Assembly: GCF_001650725.1 (NCBI RefSeq)
Contig: NZ_LXVX01000038.1
Coordinates: forward strand, 1-64,000
Direction of reading: 5' to 3'
Origin: Sphingobium sp. TCM1
GTDB taxonomy: Bacteria > Pseudomonadota > Alphaproteobacteria > Sphingomonadales > Sphingomonadaceae
DNA: 64,000 bases
Shown here: positions 25,405-33,552 of the stretch, one piece after another
Numbering within the stretch: the stretch's first letter is position 1
How the letters are laid out: each line of letters starts with the position of its first letter
Program-made: the position numbers and the translations under genes
Notes under the pieces: model-generated
What the model was told of the DNA's origin: nothing
Databases searched by the model: none
What the model saw: only the letters and a program-made list of their open reading frames with translations

Positions 25405-26988
25405 ATGCACCCGATGCAATATTTCGAACTTCTCGTGGCGATGCTGCTGGCCATCATCGCGCTCCACTACGCAGCACACCGCCTTGGCCTGCCCCCGGCC
25501 GTCGCGCTGCTTTCGGGCGGCGCGCTGCTCGCCTTCCTGCCGGGCCTGCCGGTCATCTCGCTCGATCCCGAACTGGTCCTCGTCATCTTCCTGCCGCCCC
25601 TGCTGATGGACGGCGCCTGGTTCATCGCACTTGGCCATATGAAGCGCCACATGCTCGGCATCGTGTCGCTTGCGGTCGGGGCGGTGATCTTCACCACCCT
25701 TCTCGTGGCGGTGGTGGTCCATTTGCTGATGCCCTCGCTTCCCTGGGCCGCGTGCGCCGCGCTGGGCGCCATCGTCTCGCCGCCCGACGCAGTGTCGGCG
25801 CGCGCCGTGCTGCAACGGGTGAAGCTGCCCCGCCGCCTATCGATCCTGCTGGAAGGCGAAAGCCTGCTGAACGACGCCACCGGCCTGGTCCTGTTCCGCT
25901 TCGCCATCGCCGCCGGGGTGACGGGCAGCTTCAGCGCGGTCGACGCGCTGGGCAGCTTCCTGGCGCTTCTGGTCGGCGGCCTGTTGGTAGGCGCAGCGAT
26001 CGGCGCAGCCTGGGTGCTGCTGGTGCGGCGACTGGGCGACGAATATCTGATGATCGCCTCCTCCATGCTGGCGCCCTGGTCGGCCTATCTGCTCGGCGAA
26101 ACCTTCCACGTTTCGGGCGTGATCGCCACCGTGACGACGGGTCTCATCTGCGGCTGGTACCAGCATGTCGTGTTTTCCGCCGCCGTGCGGATGCGCGGCA
26201 CGTCCTTCTGGGCGGTCATGATCTTCCTGATGGAAGCGACCGTTTTCATGCTGATCGGCTCGTCGCTGCGCGGCGTGGTGGAGCGTGTCGGCGGCTTCGG
26301 CGTGGTGCTCGACGACATGGCGGTGCCCGTACTCGTCATCCTGCTCGCCTTGATCGTTGCACGTTTCGCCTGGGTGTTCGGAGCGGACGCGCTCCTGCGC
26401 CTCTTCTGCGCGATGGGGCTGCCCCATCGCGCGCCACTGGGCGCCGCGCGCTCCGCCGTGCTGAGCTGGGCAGGAATGCGTGGCGTGGTGACGCTGGCGG
26501 TGGCGCTCAGCGTGCCGCAGGATTTCCCCGGTCGCGACTTCATGCTGGTCGCCGCCTTCGGGGTCATCCTCGGCACCGTTCTCCTCCAGGGGACGACGCT
26601 TGGCCTGCTCATCCGCTGGGCCGGCCTCAGCGACACCGAGCATGAACGGCCGCGCCTCAGCATGAGCGAGGCGGAAGCCGCCATGGCGAAGGCCCAGGCC
26701 GTCAGGGTCGAGGCGCTGGCCTATGATGCGGACGGAACGCTGCTGCATCCGCAGCTCCTGACCCGCTACCAGCGTCGGGCCGAAATATCCGCCGACTATG
26801 CGGGCCAGGAAGAACATTATGCCGATCGGCTCCATGCCCATTTCGACCTGGTCCTGGAAGCGATCGCCGCCGGCCGCGCCGAACTGCTCCGCCTGCACCG
26901 GGCCGGCGACATCGACGAACATGTCCTTCAGGAACTGGAGCGCGACCTTGACCTGGAAGAACTGAGCGCCTGGTCCGCCAAGGCCTGA
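25405..26988 (+). CDS. CPA1-family Na+/H+ antiporter
   Basis: 527 residues with about twelve membrane segments in the first 410, followed by a cytoplasmic tail of about 110. Signature segments are VIFLPPLLMDGAW, LGAIVSPPDAVSARAVLQRVKLPRRLSILLEGESLLNDATGLVLFRFA (the ion-binding ND/LND motif of the NhaP/NHE group) and LSWAGMRGVVTLAVALSVP. The tail ends in an acidic helical stretch (VLQELERDLDLEEL). It exchanges Na+ or K+ for H+ at the inner membrane. ATG 25405 has only a weak RBS. It is a stand-alone unit ahead of the FNR-type regulator. Confidence 0.85.
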   Translation: MHPMQYFELLVAMLLAIIALHYAAHRLGLPPAVALLSGGALLAFLPGLPVISLDPELVLVIFLPPLLMDGAWFIALGHMKRHMLGIVSLAVGAVIFTTLLVAVVVHLLMPSLPWAACAALGAIVSPPDAVSARAVLQRVKLPRRLSILLEGESLLNDATGLVLFRFAIAAGVTGSFSAVDALGSFLALLVGGLLVGAAIGAAWVLLVRRLGDEYLMIASSMLAPWSAYLLGETFHVSGVIATVTTGLICGWYQHVVFSAAVRMRGTSFWAVMIFLMEATVFMLIGSSLRGVVERVGGFGVVLDDMAVPVLVILLALIVARFAWVFGADALLRLFCAMGLPHRAPLGAARSAVLSWAGMRGVVTLAVALSVPQDFPGRDFMLVAAFGVILGTVLLQGTTLGLLIRWAGLSDTEHERPRLSMSEAEAAMAKAQAVRVEALAYDADGTLLHPQLLTRYQRRAEISADYAGQEEHYADRLHAHFDLVLEAIAAGRAELLRLHRAGDIDEHVLQELERDLDLEELSAWSAKA

Positions 26989-27063
26989 CGGTCCATGGCG
27001 GCGTCGCTGGTTTAGGGACATTTACGGATAGGTCGACGCCTGCGGCCGCGTCATGCAGCGATC

Positions 27064-27807
27064 ATGGACATGCGATTTGACATGGCGCAAAATGCCGCCC
27101 TCCCGACCATGGCCCGCGCCTGCGGCGGCCAGTCCTGCGACAGTTGCGTCGTGCGCGATCATGCCATTTGCGCCGACCTTTCCGATCCCGATCGCGACGC
27201 GCTGAGCCGGATCGGGCGGCGGGTGGCTCTCCATGCCGGGCAGACGGTGATGTGGGAAGGGGATGACAGCACTGTTGTCGCCAACGTCATCGAAGGCACG
27301 CTCAAGCTCGCCACCTCGACCGGCGACGGGCGCGAGCAGATCGTCGGCGTGGTCTATGCGTCCGACTTCATCGGTCGTCCCTTCGGCGCGCGCACGCCAC
27401 ACAGCGTTACAGCACTCACCAATGCGCGGCTCTGCCTTTTCCCGCGCGGCGCGTTCGACGGTTTCGCGATGCGGCATGGCGAATTGCAGCACCGGCTGCT
27501 CCAGCGGACGTTGGACGATCTCGATCGTACCCGTGCCTGGATGCTGCTCCTGGGACGCAAGACCGCGCGCGAGAAGGTCGCGACCTTCCTGCTCGACATG
27601 GGGCGGCGGCTGCGCGCCGACTGTGACGGGGTGATCGAACTGCCCCTCTCGCGCCAGCAGATCGCCGACATTTTGGGCATCACGATCGAGACGGTGTCGC
27701 GCCAGATGACCGAGATGAAACGCGCGGGCGTGATCGACCTGATCGGGCGACGCGGCGTTCGGCTGGTCGACAAGGCCGCGCTGGAGCGGCTGGCGGACGC
27801 GGATTAG
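27064..27807 (+). CDS. FNR/Crp-family oxygen-responsive regulator
   Basis: 247 residues. The N-terminus holds cysteines at 20, 25, 28 and 36 (CGGQSCDSCVVRDHAIC), a spacing consistent with an oxygen-labile iron-sulfur cluster as in alphaproteobacterial FnrL. A cyclic-nucleotide-like beta-roll follows. The C-terminal HTH is LPLSRQQIADILGITIETVSRQMTEMKRAGVI, with the ETVSRQ recognition helix typical of FNR (target half-site TTGAT). The gene lies 214 bp upstream of ccoN on the same strand. Activation of cbb3 oxidase at low oxygen is therefore the expected role. I did not find a convincing full FNR box before ccoN or before this gene. Confidence 0.85.
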   Translation: MDMRFDMAQNAALPTMARACGGQSCDSCVVRDHAICADLSDPDRDALSRIGRRVALHAGQTVMWEGDDSTVVANVIEGTLKLATSTGDGREQIVGVVYASDFIGRPFGARTPHSVTALTNARLCLFPRGAFDGFAMRHGELQHRLLQRTLDDLDRTRAWMLLLGRKTAREKVATFLLDMGRRLRADCDGVIELPLSRQQIADILGITIETVSRQMTEMKRAGVIDLIGRRGVRLVDKAALERLADAD

Positions 27808-28021
27808 CGCCTGCCCGGCTTTAACGACCGCAATCTCTTATTTCATGGGCTTCCCTCCCTGCGCGGGAACGACGAAGTGAATGGGGCATGTCGCGCCCCT
27901 CTTCGCCCTCAGGCCTACGCATTTTCCCGTAAAGACCCATCCTCCCACTTTTGACAGACGCAGGCCATGGGTGCGGCATTCCGGACAGGGGCGTCGCAAA
28001 GCCTTCAAGCGGGGAATGTCC

Positions 28022-29683
28022 ATGGACAGATTGGTTTTGAGGACGGGCGGCTGGTTCGCGCTCGCACTCGCCGCCTTCGCAGCGATGCTGGCGGCGGCGG
28101 ACGGCGGTTTCGCCGTCCATATGGGGATCATCAGCGCGGTGGCGCTGGGGCTGGCGATATCCGCCATGCGCAGCGCCGACTATGCCGGCATCATGCGCGG
28201 GCTGGTGAAGATGCCGGCCGACCAGGGGCTCTATTATGACGATGTGATCCGCTGGGGCGTGATCGCTACGGTCTTCTGGGGTCTGGCGGGATTTCTGGCC
28301 GGTCTCTACATCGCGCTGCAACTTGCCTTTCCCGCACTCAACCTGGGTCTCGAATATACCAGCTTCGGACGGCTTCGGCCGCTCCATACCTCGGCGGTCA
28401 TCTTCGCCTTCGGCGGCAACGCGCTGATCGCGACCAGCTTCTATGTCGTGCAGCGCACCTGCCGCGCACGGCTGTTCTCGCCGAAGCTCGCCGATTTCGT
28501 CTTCTGGGGCTATCAGCTCTTCATCGTCCTCGCCGCGACCGGCTATCTGCTCGGCATCACGGAGGGCAAGGAATATGCCGAACCCGAATGGTATGTGGAC
28601 CTGTGGCTGACGATCGTCTGGGTAGCCTATCTGGTCGTGTTCGGCGGCACCGTGATGAAGCGGTCGGAGCCGCACATCTATGTGGCCAACTGGTTCTACC
28701 TCAGCTTCATCCTGACCATCGCGATGCTGCACATCGTCAACAATCTGTCGATGCCGGTCAGCCTGCTCGGGTCCAAGAGCTACAGCGCCTTTGCTGGCGT
28801 GCAGGATGCGCTGACGCAATGGTGGTACGGCCATAATGCGGTCGGCTTCTTCCTGACCGCCGGCTTCCTCGCCATGATGTATTATTTCGTGCCCAAGCAG
28901 GCGGAACGGCCGGTCTACAGCTATCGCCTGTCGATCATCCACTTCTGGTCGCTGATCTTCCTCTATATCTGGGCGGGGCCGCACCATCTCCATTACACCG
29001 CGCTGCCCGACTGGGCGCAGACGCTGGGCATGGTCTTCTCGATCATGTTGTGGATGCCCAGCTGGGGCGGGATGATCAACGGCCTGATGACGCTGAACGG
29101 CGCCTGGGACAAGATCCGCACCGACCCGATCATCCGCATGATGGTGATGGCGCTGGCCTTTTACGGCATGTCCACTTTCGAAGGGCCGATGATGTCGGTG
29201 AAGGCGGTCAACAGCCTCAGCCACTATACCGACTGGACCATCGGCCACGTCCATAGCGGCGCGCTGGGCTGGAACGGCCTCATCACTTTCGCCTGCCTCT
29301 ATTATCTGACGCCCCGCCTGTGGAAGCGCGAGCGGCTCTACAGCCTGCGCCTCATCAACTGGCACTTCTGGCTCGCGACCGTGGGGATCGTCCTCTACGC
29401 CGCCGCCATGTGGGTCGCGGGCATCATGCAAGGGCTGATGTGGCGCGAATATGGCAGCGACGGCTATCTCGTCTACGCCTTCTCCGAAGTCGTGCGCGCG
29501 ATGTGGCCCATGTACCTCATCCGCGCGGCGGGCGGGCTGCTTTACCTCTCCGGCGCGATCATCATGGCCTGGAACATCGGCATGACCATCGCGGGCAAGC
29601 CGCTGCGCGAGGAACAGCCGCTGCGCGACGCGGCCTATGACGCGATCGCCGACAAGCCCCTCATCGCCGCTCAGCCAGCCTAA
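28022..29683 (+). CDS. ccoN: cbb3-type cytochrome c oxidase subunit I
   Basis: About 553 residues with multiple membrane helices. It is the catalytic subunit with low-spin heme b and the heme b3/CuB centre, reducing oxygen at high affinity. Visible heme and copper ligands include RPLHTSAVIFAF, GHNAVGFFLTAGFLAMMYYF, the paired histidines in WAGPHHLHYTALPDW, and IGHVHSGALGWNG. GGGGA at 28011-28015 suits ATG 28022; ATG 28016 is in frame but too close. An upstream in-frame extension to 27881 has no RBS and reads through intergenic repeat-like sequence, so it was rejected. It is first gene of the cco/fix unit, with 14 bp to ccoO. Confidence 0.93.
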   Translation: MDRLVLRTGGWFALALAAFAAMLAAADGGFAVHMGIISAVALGLAISAMRSADYAGIMRGLVKMPADQGLYYDDVIRWGVIATVFWGLAGFLAGLYIALQLAFPALNLGLEYTSFGRLRPLHTSAVIFAFGGNALIATSFYVVQRTCRARLFSPKLADFVFWGYQLFIVLAATGYLLGITEGKEYAEPEWYVDLWLTIVWVAYLVVFGGTVMKRSEPHIYVANWFYLSFILTIAMLHIVNNLSMPVSLLGSKSYSAFAGVQDALTQWWYGHNAVGFFLTAGFLAMMYYFVPKQAERPVYSYRLSIIHFWSLIFLYIWAGPHHLHYTALPDWAQTLGMVFSIMLWMPSWGGMINGLMTLNGAWDKIRTDPIIRMMVMALAFYGMSTFEGPMMSVKAVNSLSHYTDWTIGHVHSGALGWNGLITFACLYYLTPRLWKRERLYSLRLINWHFWLATVGIVLYAAAMWVAGIMQGLMWREYGSDGYLVYAFSEVVRAMWPMYLIRAAGGLLYLSGAIIMAWNIGMTIAGKPLREEQPLRDAAYDAIADKPLIAAQPA

Positions 29684-29697
29684 GGGAGACACGGGAC

Positions 29698-30447
29698 ATG
29701 GTTTCCAAATATTTCGATCATGGCAGGCTGGAGCGCAATATCTCGCTGCTGGGCATTGCCTCCCTCATCGTCGTCGCCATTGGCGGCATCGTGGAAATCG
29801 CGCCCCTCTTCTGGATCGACAACACGATCGAGAAGGTGGAGGGGGTGCGCCCCTATACCCCGCTGGAGCTGGCGGGCCGGAACATCTACATTCGCGAAGG
29901 CTGCTACAATTGCCACAGCCAGATGATCCGCCCCTTCCGCGACGAGACCGAACGCTATGGCCATTACAGCCTGGCGGCGGAGAGCATGTACGACCATCCC
30001 TTCCAATGGGGGTCGAAGCGCACCGGGCCGGACCTGGCGCGGGTCGGCGGCCGCTATTCGGACGAATGGCATGTCCAGCATCTCAAGGATCCGCGCGCCG
30101 TGGTGCCGGAATCGATCATGCCGACCTATCCCTTCCTTGGCGAGCGCGAGCTGAAGACCGGCGACATGCGCGGCGACCTGACCGCGCTGACGCGGGTCGG
30201 CGTGCCCTACAGCAAGGATGACGTGGCCAAGGCGAACGACGACCTGATGGCACAGGCCGATCCCGATGCCGACACCGCCGACCTGCGCACACGCTATCCC
30301 AAGGCGCAGGTCCGCGATTTCGACGGCAACCCGAACAAGCTGACCGAAATGGACGCGCTGGTCGCCTATCTCCAGATGATCGGCACTCTGGTCGATGTCG
30401 ACGCGGCCAAGCCCCTGGAAAAGGCGCCGCAGGAGGGGTCGCGATGA
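29698..30447 (+). CDS. ccoO: cbb3-type cytochrome c oxidase subunit II (monoheme)
   Basis: 249 residues. An N-terminal membrane anchor (ISLLGIASLIVVAIGGIVEIAPLFW) is followed by the single heme c motif CYNCHS near residue 69, in the family context IYIREGCYNCHSQMIRPFRDE. A methionine ligand region is seen in PESIMPTYPFL. It transfers electrons to CcoN from CcoP. The RBS AAGGGAGA is clear. The stop overlaps ccoQ by 4 bp (ATGA). Confidence 0.93.
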   Translation: MVSKYFDHGRLERNISLLGIASLIVVAIGGIVEIAPLFWIDNTIEKVEGVRPYTPLELAGRNIYIREGCYNCHSQMIRPFRDETERYGHYSLAAESMYDHPFQWGSKRTGPDLARVGGRYSDEWHVQHLKDPRAVVPESIMPTYPFLGERELKTGDMRGDLTALTRVGVPYSKDDVAKANDDLMAQADPDADTADLRTRYPKAQVRDFDGNPNKLTEMDALVAYLQMIGTLVDVDAAKPLEKAPQEGSR

Positions 30448-30614
30448 ACTACGACGCCCTGCGCCATTTCGCCGACAGCTGGGGGCTGGTCTTCATGGGG
30501 GTCAGCTACCTCATCCTCATCGGCTGGCACTTCCTGCCCCGCGGCCGCCGGCACAGCCAGCGCGCCGCCACGATGATCTTCACCGAGACTGAGACGGAGG
30601 CCGACCATGGCTGA
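30444..30614 (+). CDS. ccoQ: cbb3-type oxidase small subunit
   Basis: A 56-residue protein with one membrane helix (WGLVFMGVSYLILIGWHFL) followed by a basic stretch (PRGRRHSQR) and an acidic end (FTETETEADHG). Size, position between ccoO and ccoP, and 4-bp and 8-bp overlaps with its neighbours identify it as CcoQ, which stabilises the CcoNO-CcoP complex. Confidence 0.88.
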   Translation: MNYDALRHFADSWGLVFMGVSYLILIGWHFLPRGRRHSQRAATMIFTETETEADHG

Positions 30615-31518
30615 CGCAAGCGACAAGCGGATCGACACCGCCACCGGCACCGAACTCAAGGGCCATGAATGGGACGGCATCGCCGAACTGGACACGCCGC
30701 TGCCACGCTGGTGGCTGTGGACTTTCTATGCGACCATCCTCTTCGCGATCGGCTATTGCATCGCCTATCCCGCCTGGCCGCTGGTGAGCGACTATACGCG
30801 GGGCACGCTTGGCTGGTCGAGCCGGGGTACGCTGGAGCAGGAACTTGCGGCGCGCGAGGCGCAGATCGCGCCGATCCACAAGGCGATCGCGGACACGTCG
30901 ATCACCGACCTGCCCGGCCGGCCGCACCTGATGCAGGCGGCGGTCGAGGGCGGCCGCGCCGCCTTCAAGGTCCATTGCGTCCAGTGCCATGGCTCGGGCG
31001 CTGCCGGGGCAAAGGGCTATCCCAACCTCAATGACGATGACTGGTTGTGGGGCGGCGATCTTGCCACCATCGAAAGGACCATCGTCGACGGGGTGCGCAA
31101 TCCCGATCATGATGCGACGCGCCAGTCGATCATGCCCGCCTTCGGCCGCGACCAGCTGCTGACCGGCACGCAGGTAGACGACCTGGTCGCCCATGTCCGC
31201 GTCATCAGCCGGCAGGTCAAGCCCGGCGCAGCCTCGCAGCGCGGCGCCAGGCTGTTCGCGGACAATTGCGCGGTTTGCCACGGCGCGGACGGCAAGGGTA
31301 GCCGCACTCTGGGCGCGCCCAACCTGACCGACGGCATCTGGCTCTATGGCGGTGATGCGGACACGATCCGGGAGACTATATGGAACAGCCGCCAGGGCGT
31401 GATGCCGCGCTGGGACGACAAGCTCGACAAGGCAACCATCCGGATGCTGGCGGCCTATGTCCACAGCCTGGGCGGCGGCGAGGCGACGCCGGTGGAAGCG
31501 GCCAATGGTGCGGAGTGA
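30607..31518 (+). CDS. ccoP: cbb3-type cytochrome c oxidase subunit III (diheme)
   Basis: 303 residues. The N-terminal EWDGIAELDTPLPRWWLWTFYATILFAIGY is the characteristic CcoP start, with one membrane helix. Two cytochrome c domains follow with CVQCHG (about residue 125) and CAVCHG (about residue 221). Methionine ligand segments are SIMPAFGRD and GVMPRW. It accepts electrons from the cytochrome bc1/c pool. It starts inside ccoQ. Downstream lies a 140-bp repeat-rich gap before ccoG. Confidence 0.93.
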   Translation: MADASDKRIDTATGTELKGHEWDGIAELDTPLPRWWLWTFYATILFAIGYCIAYPAWPLVSDYTRGTLGWSSRGTLEQELAAREAQIAPIHKAIADTSITDLPGRPHLMQAAVEGGRAAFKVHCVQCHGSGAAGAKGYPNLNDDDWLWGGDLATIERTIVDGVRNPDHDATRQSIMPAFGRDQLLTGTQVDDLVAHVRVISRQVKPGAASQRGARLFADNCAVCHGADGKGSRTLGAPNLTDGIWLYGGDADTIRETIWNSRQGVMPRWDDKLDKATIRMLAAYVHSLGGGEATPVEAANGAE

Positions 31519-31650
31519 CCCCCCGCAAATCCTCCTCTGGAAGGTGGGGTGGCATCGCGACGCGATGACGGAGGGGCGTCGCGCCATCGACAGGGCGACA
31601 CCCTTCCACCACCGCCTCGGGCGGCGGTCCCCCTCCCCTTGCAGGGGAGG
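31519..31650. repeat. GC-rich intergenic palindromic repeat (REP-like) between ccoP and ccoG
   Basis: Two palindromic units lie in the gap. CATCGCG-A-CGCGATG (31553-31567) is a perfect 15-bp palindrome. CCTCCCC (31632-31638) pairs with GGGGAGG (31644-31650) over a 5-base loop. The second unit resembles the hairpin at 52718-52737. Its right arm is also the only plausible Shine-Dalgarno sequence for ccoG. Confidence 0.65.
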
Positions 31651-31659
31651 ATCGGTGAC

Positions 31660-33093
31660 GTGCTGATGCCTCCGGCCTCCGGCGACCTCTACGAGAAGCG
31701 CAAGGGCGTCTATCCCAAGGCGGTCGATGGCTTCTATCGCCGCCTGAAATGGGCGATCATGGCGGTGACGTTGGCTATTTACTGGGGGACGCCCTGGATT
31801 CGCTGGGATCGCGGTCCCTACGCGCCCGATCAGGCGGTGCTGGTCGACCTCGCCCACCGGCGCTTCTACATGTTCGCCATCGAGATCTGGCCCCACGAAT
31901 TCTATTATGTGGCGGGCCTGCTCGTCATGGCGGGGATAGGGCTGTTCCTGGTGACATCGGCGGTGGGCCGCGCCTGGTGCGGCTATGCCTGCCCGCAGAC
32001 CGTCTGGACCGACCTCTACCAGCATGTCGAGCGCTTTATCGACGGCGACCGCAATGCGCAGATCAGGTTGGCGAAGGCGCCATGGAGCGCCGCCAAAGCG
32101 GCCCGGCGCCTCGCCAAATGGGGCGTATGGCTGGCCATCGCCTTCCTGACCGGCGGCGCGTGGATCTTCTATTTCGCGGACGCGCCGACGCTCCAGCGGG
32201 AATTCTGGACGGGTTCGGCCGCGCCCGTCGCCTATGGAACGGTCGGCGTGCTGACCGCCACGACCTTCATCCTGGGCGGCTTCCTGCGCGAACAGCTGTG
32301 CATCTACATGTGTCCCTGGCCGCGCATCCAGACGGCGATGCTGGATGAAAAATCGCTGGTCGTCACCTACAAGGACTGGCGTGGGGAAAAGCGTGCAAGC
32401 CTGAAGAAGGCGGAGGCGCATCCGGGCGATTTCGGCGACTGCATCGACTGCAATCAGTGCGTCGCGGTCTGCCCGACCGGCATTGACATTCGCGAAGGGC
32501 CACAGATCGGCTGCATCACCTGTGCGTTGTGCATCGACGCCTGCGACAAGGTGATGGCTCAGGTCGGCCGGCCCCGCGGGCTGATCGACTATTGCACGCA
32601 GGAGGATGCCGAGGCCGAGAAGAATGGCGCGCCATCCAGGCCGATATTGAAGACGCTGCTGCGGCCGCGCACTATCGCCTATGCAGCGATATGGACGTCG
32701 ATCGGCACGGCCATGCTGTTCGCGCTCGGCGCGCGCACCCGCATCGACATCGCCGCGCAGCAGGACCGCAACCCCATCTTCGTCCGGCTGTCCGATGGCG
32801 CGATCCGCAACGCCTATATGGTCAAGGTCCGCAACATGGAGGCCCGGCCGCGCCCGGTGCGGGTCCAGGTCGAAGGACTGGCCGACGCCAGGCTGTGGAC
32901 CGACGCCATGCCGCGCGATGCCGCCGCGCCGTCCGTCACCGCCACGGTCCCGGCCGACAGCGTGGCCAAGTTGCGGATCTTCATCGCCGCCCCTCCCGCC
33001 GGACCCGCGCGGCAGGATTTCAGATTCACCGTGACCGCCACCGACCGCGAAGGCGGCGACGCGCGCGAACCCGCCCGTTTTGAAAGGCCCTGA
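31660..33093 (+). CDS. ccoG: cbb3 oxidase assembly ferredoxin-like protein
   Basis: About 477 residues. The N-terminal cytoplasmic part LYEKRKGVYPKAVDGFYRRLKW leads into several membrane helices (TPWIRWDRGPYAPDQAVLVDLAHRRFYMF, CGYACPQTVWTDLYQHVERFIDGD, LCIYMCPWPRIQTAMLDEKS). Two 4Fe-4S motifs follow, CIDCNQCVAVCP and CITCALCIDACDK, then a C-terminal Ig-like domain. CcoG (FixG/RdxA) reduces copper for delivery to the oxidase. GTG 31660 is chosen because GGAGG lies nine bases upstream and family similarity begins there; ATG 31666 is also possible. An in-frame extension to 31549 would translate the intergenic repeat (RRDDGGASRH...) and is not credible. Confidence 0.9.
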   Translation: MLMPPASGDLYEKRKGVYPKAVDGFYRRLKWAIMAVTLAIYWGTPWIRWDRGPYAPDQAVLVDLAHRRFYMFAIEIWPHEFYYVAGLLVMAGIGLFLVTSAVGRAWCGYACPQTVWTDLYQHVERFIDGDRNAQIRLAKAPWSAAKAARRLAKWGVWLAIAFLTGGAWIFYFADAPTLQREFWTGSAAPVAYGTVGVLTATTFILGGFLREQLCIYMCPWPRIQTAMLDEKSLVVTYKDWRGEKRASLKKAEAHPGDFGDCIDCNQCVAVCPTGIDIREGPQIGCITCALCIDACDKVMAQVGRPRGLIDYCTQEDAEAEKNGAPSRPILKTLLRPRTIAYAAIWTSIGTAMLFALGARTRIDIAAQQDRNPIFVRLSDGAIRNAYMVKVRNMEARPRPVRVQVEGLADARLWTDAMPRDAAAPSVTATVPADSVAKLRIFIAAPPAGPARQDFRFTVTATDREGGDAREPARFERP

Positions 33094-33096
33094 CCC

Positions 33097-33552
33097 ATGC
33101 AGACCCGACGCTTCACCGGCTGGCACATGACCGGCATATTGGTCGCCTTCTTCGCCGTGGTGATCGCCGTGAATCTGCTGATGGCGACGGTCGCGATCCG
33201 CTCCTTTGGCGGGACGGTGGTCGCCAACAGCTATGTCGAGAGCCAGAAGTTCAACCGCTATCTGACGCAGGCGCGGGCGCAGGACCAGCTTGGCTGGAAG
33301 GATCATGTGGCGCTGACCGACCGCCGCCAGGTGACGCTGGCGCTGGCCGGCCGCTCAGGCGCGCCGATCCTCGGTGCGCCGGTGACGGCGGTGGCGGAGC
33401 ATCCGCTCGGTCGCGCGGCCGACATTCCGCTCATCTTCCACGAAACGGCGCCGGGCCGCTATGCCAGCGACCGCGCCCTGCCGGCCGGGCGCTGGCAGCT
33501 GCGCTTCGACATCGACCATGGCGCGCAGCATCTGTTGCGGGAGGTGATGTGA
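33097..33552 (+). CDS. fixH: FixH family protein of cbb3 oxidase biogenesis
   Basis: 151 residues. One N-terminal membrane helix (WHMTGILVAFFAVVIAVNLLMATVAIRSFGG) carries the FixH signature and is followed by SYVESQKFNRYLTQARAQDQLGW and a periplasmic beta-rich domain. It is needed with FixI and FixS for copper supply to the oxidase. It starts 3 bp after ccoG. Its stop overlaps the fixI start region (GTGATG). Confidence 0.88.
   Translation: MQTRRFTGWHMTGILVAFFAVVIAVNLLMATVAIRSFGGTVVANSYVESQKFNRYLTQARAQDQLGWKDHVALTDRRQVTLALAGRSGAPILGAPVTAVAEHPLGRAADIPLIFHETAPGRYASDRALPAGRWQLRFDIDHGAQHLLREVM

Noticed and set aside
27881..28015. N-terminal extension of CcoN
   Set aside because: The sequence resembles intergenic repeat translation, with no RBS; known CcoN proteins begin close to the first helix.
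27808..28015. FNR box before ccoN
   Set aside because: Only a TTGAC half-site-like sequence near 27952 was found; the second half does not match TCAA.
31549..31659. N-terminal extension of CcoG by 37 residues
   Set aside because: It would translate the intergenic palindromes, has no RBS and shows no family similarity before DLYEKRKGVYPKAVDG.
30580..33306. A 900-codon minus-strand open frame opposite ccoP and ccoG
   Set aside because: Composition is that of an antisense shadow and it covers two conserved genes and a palindromic repeat; no start signal or family match.
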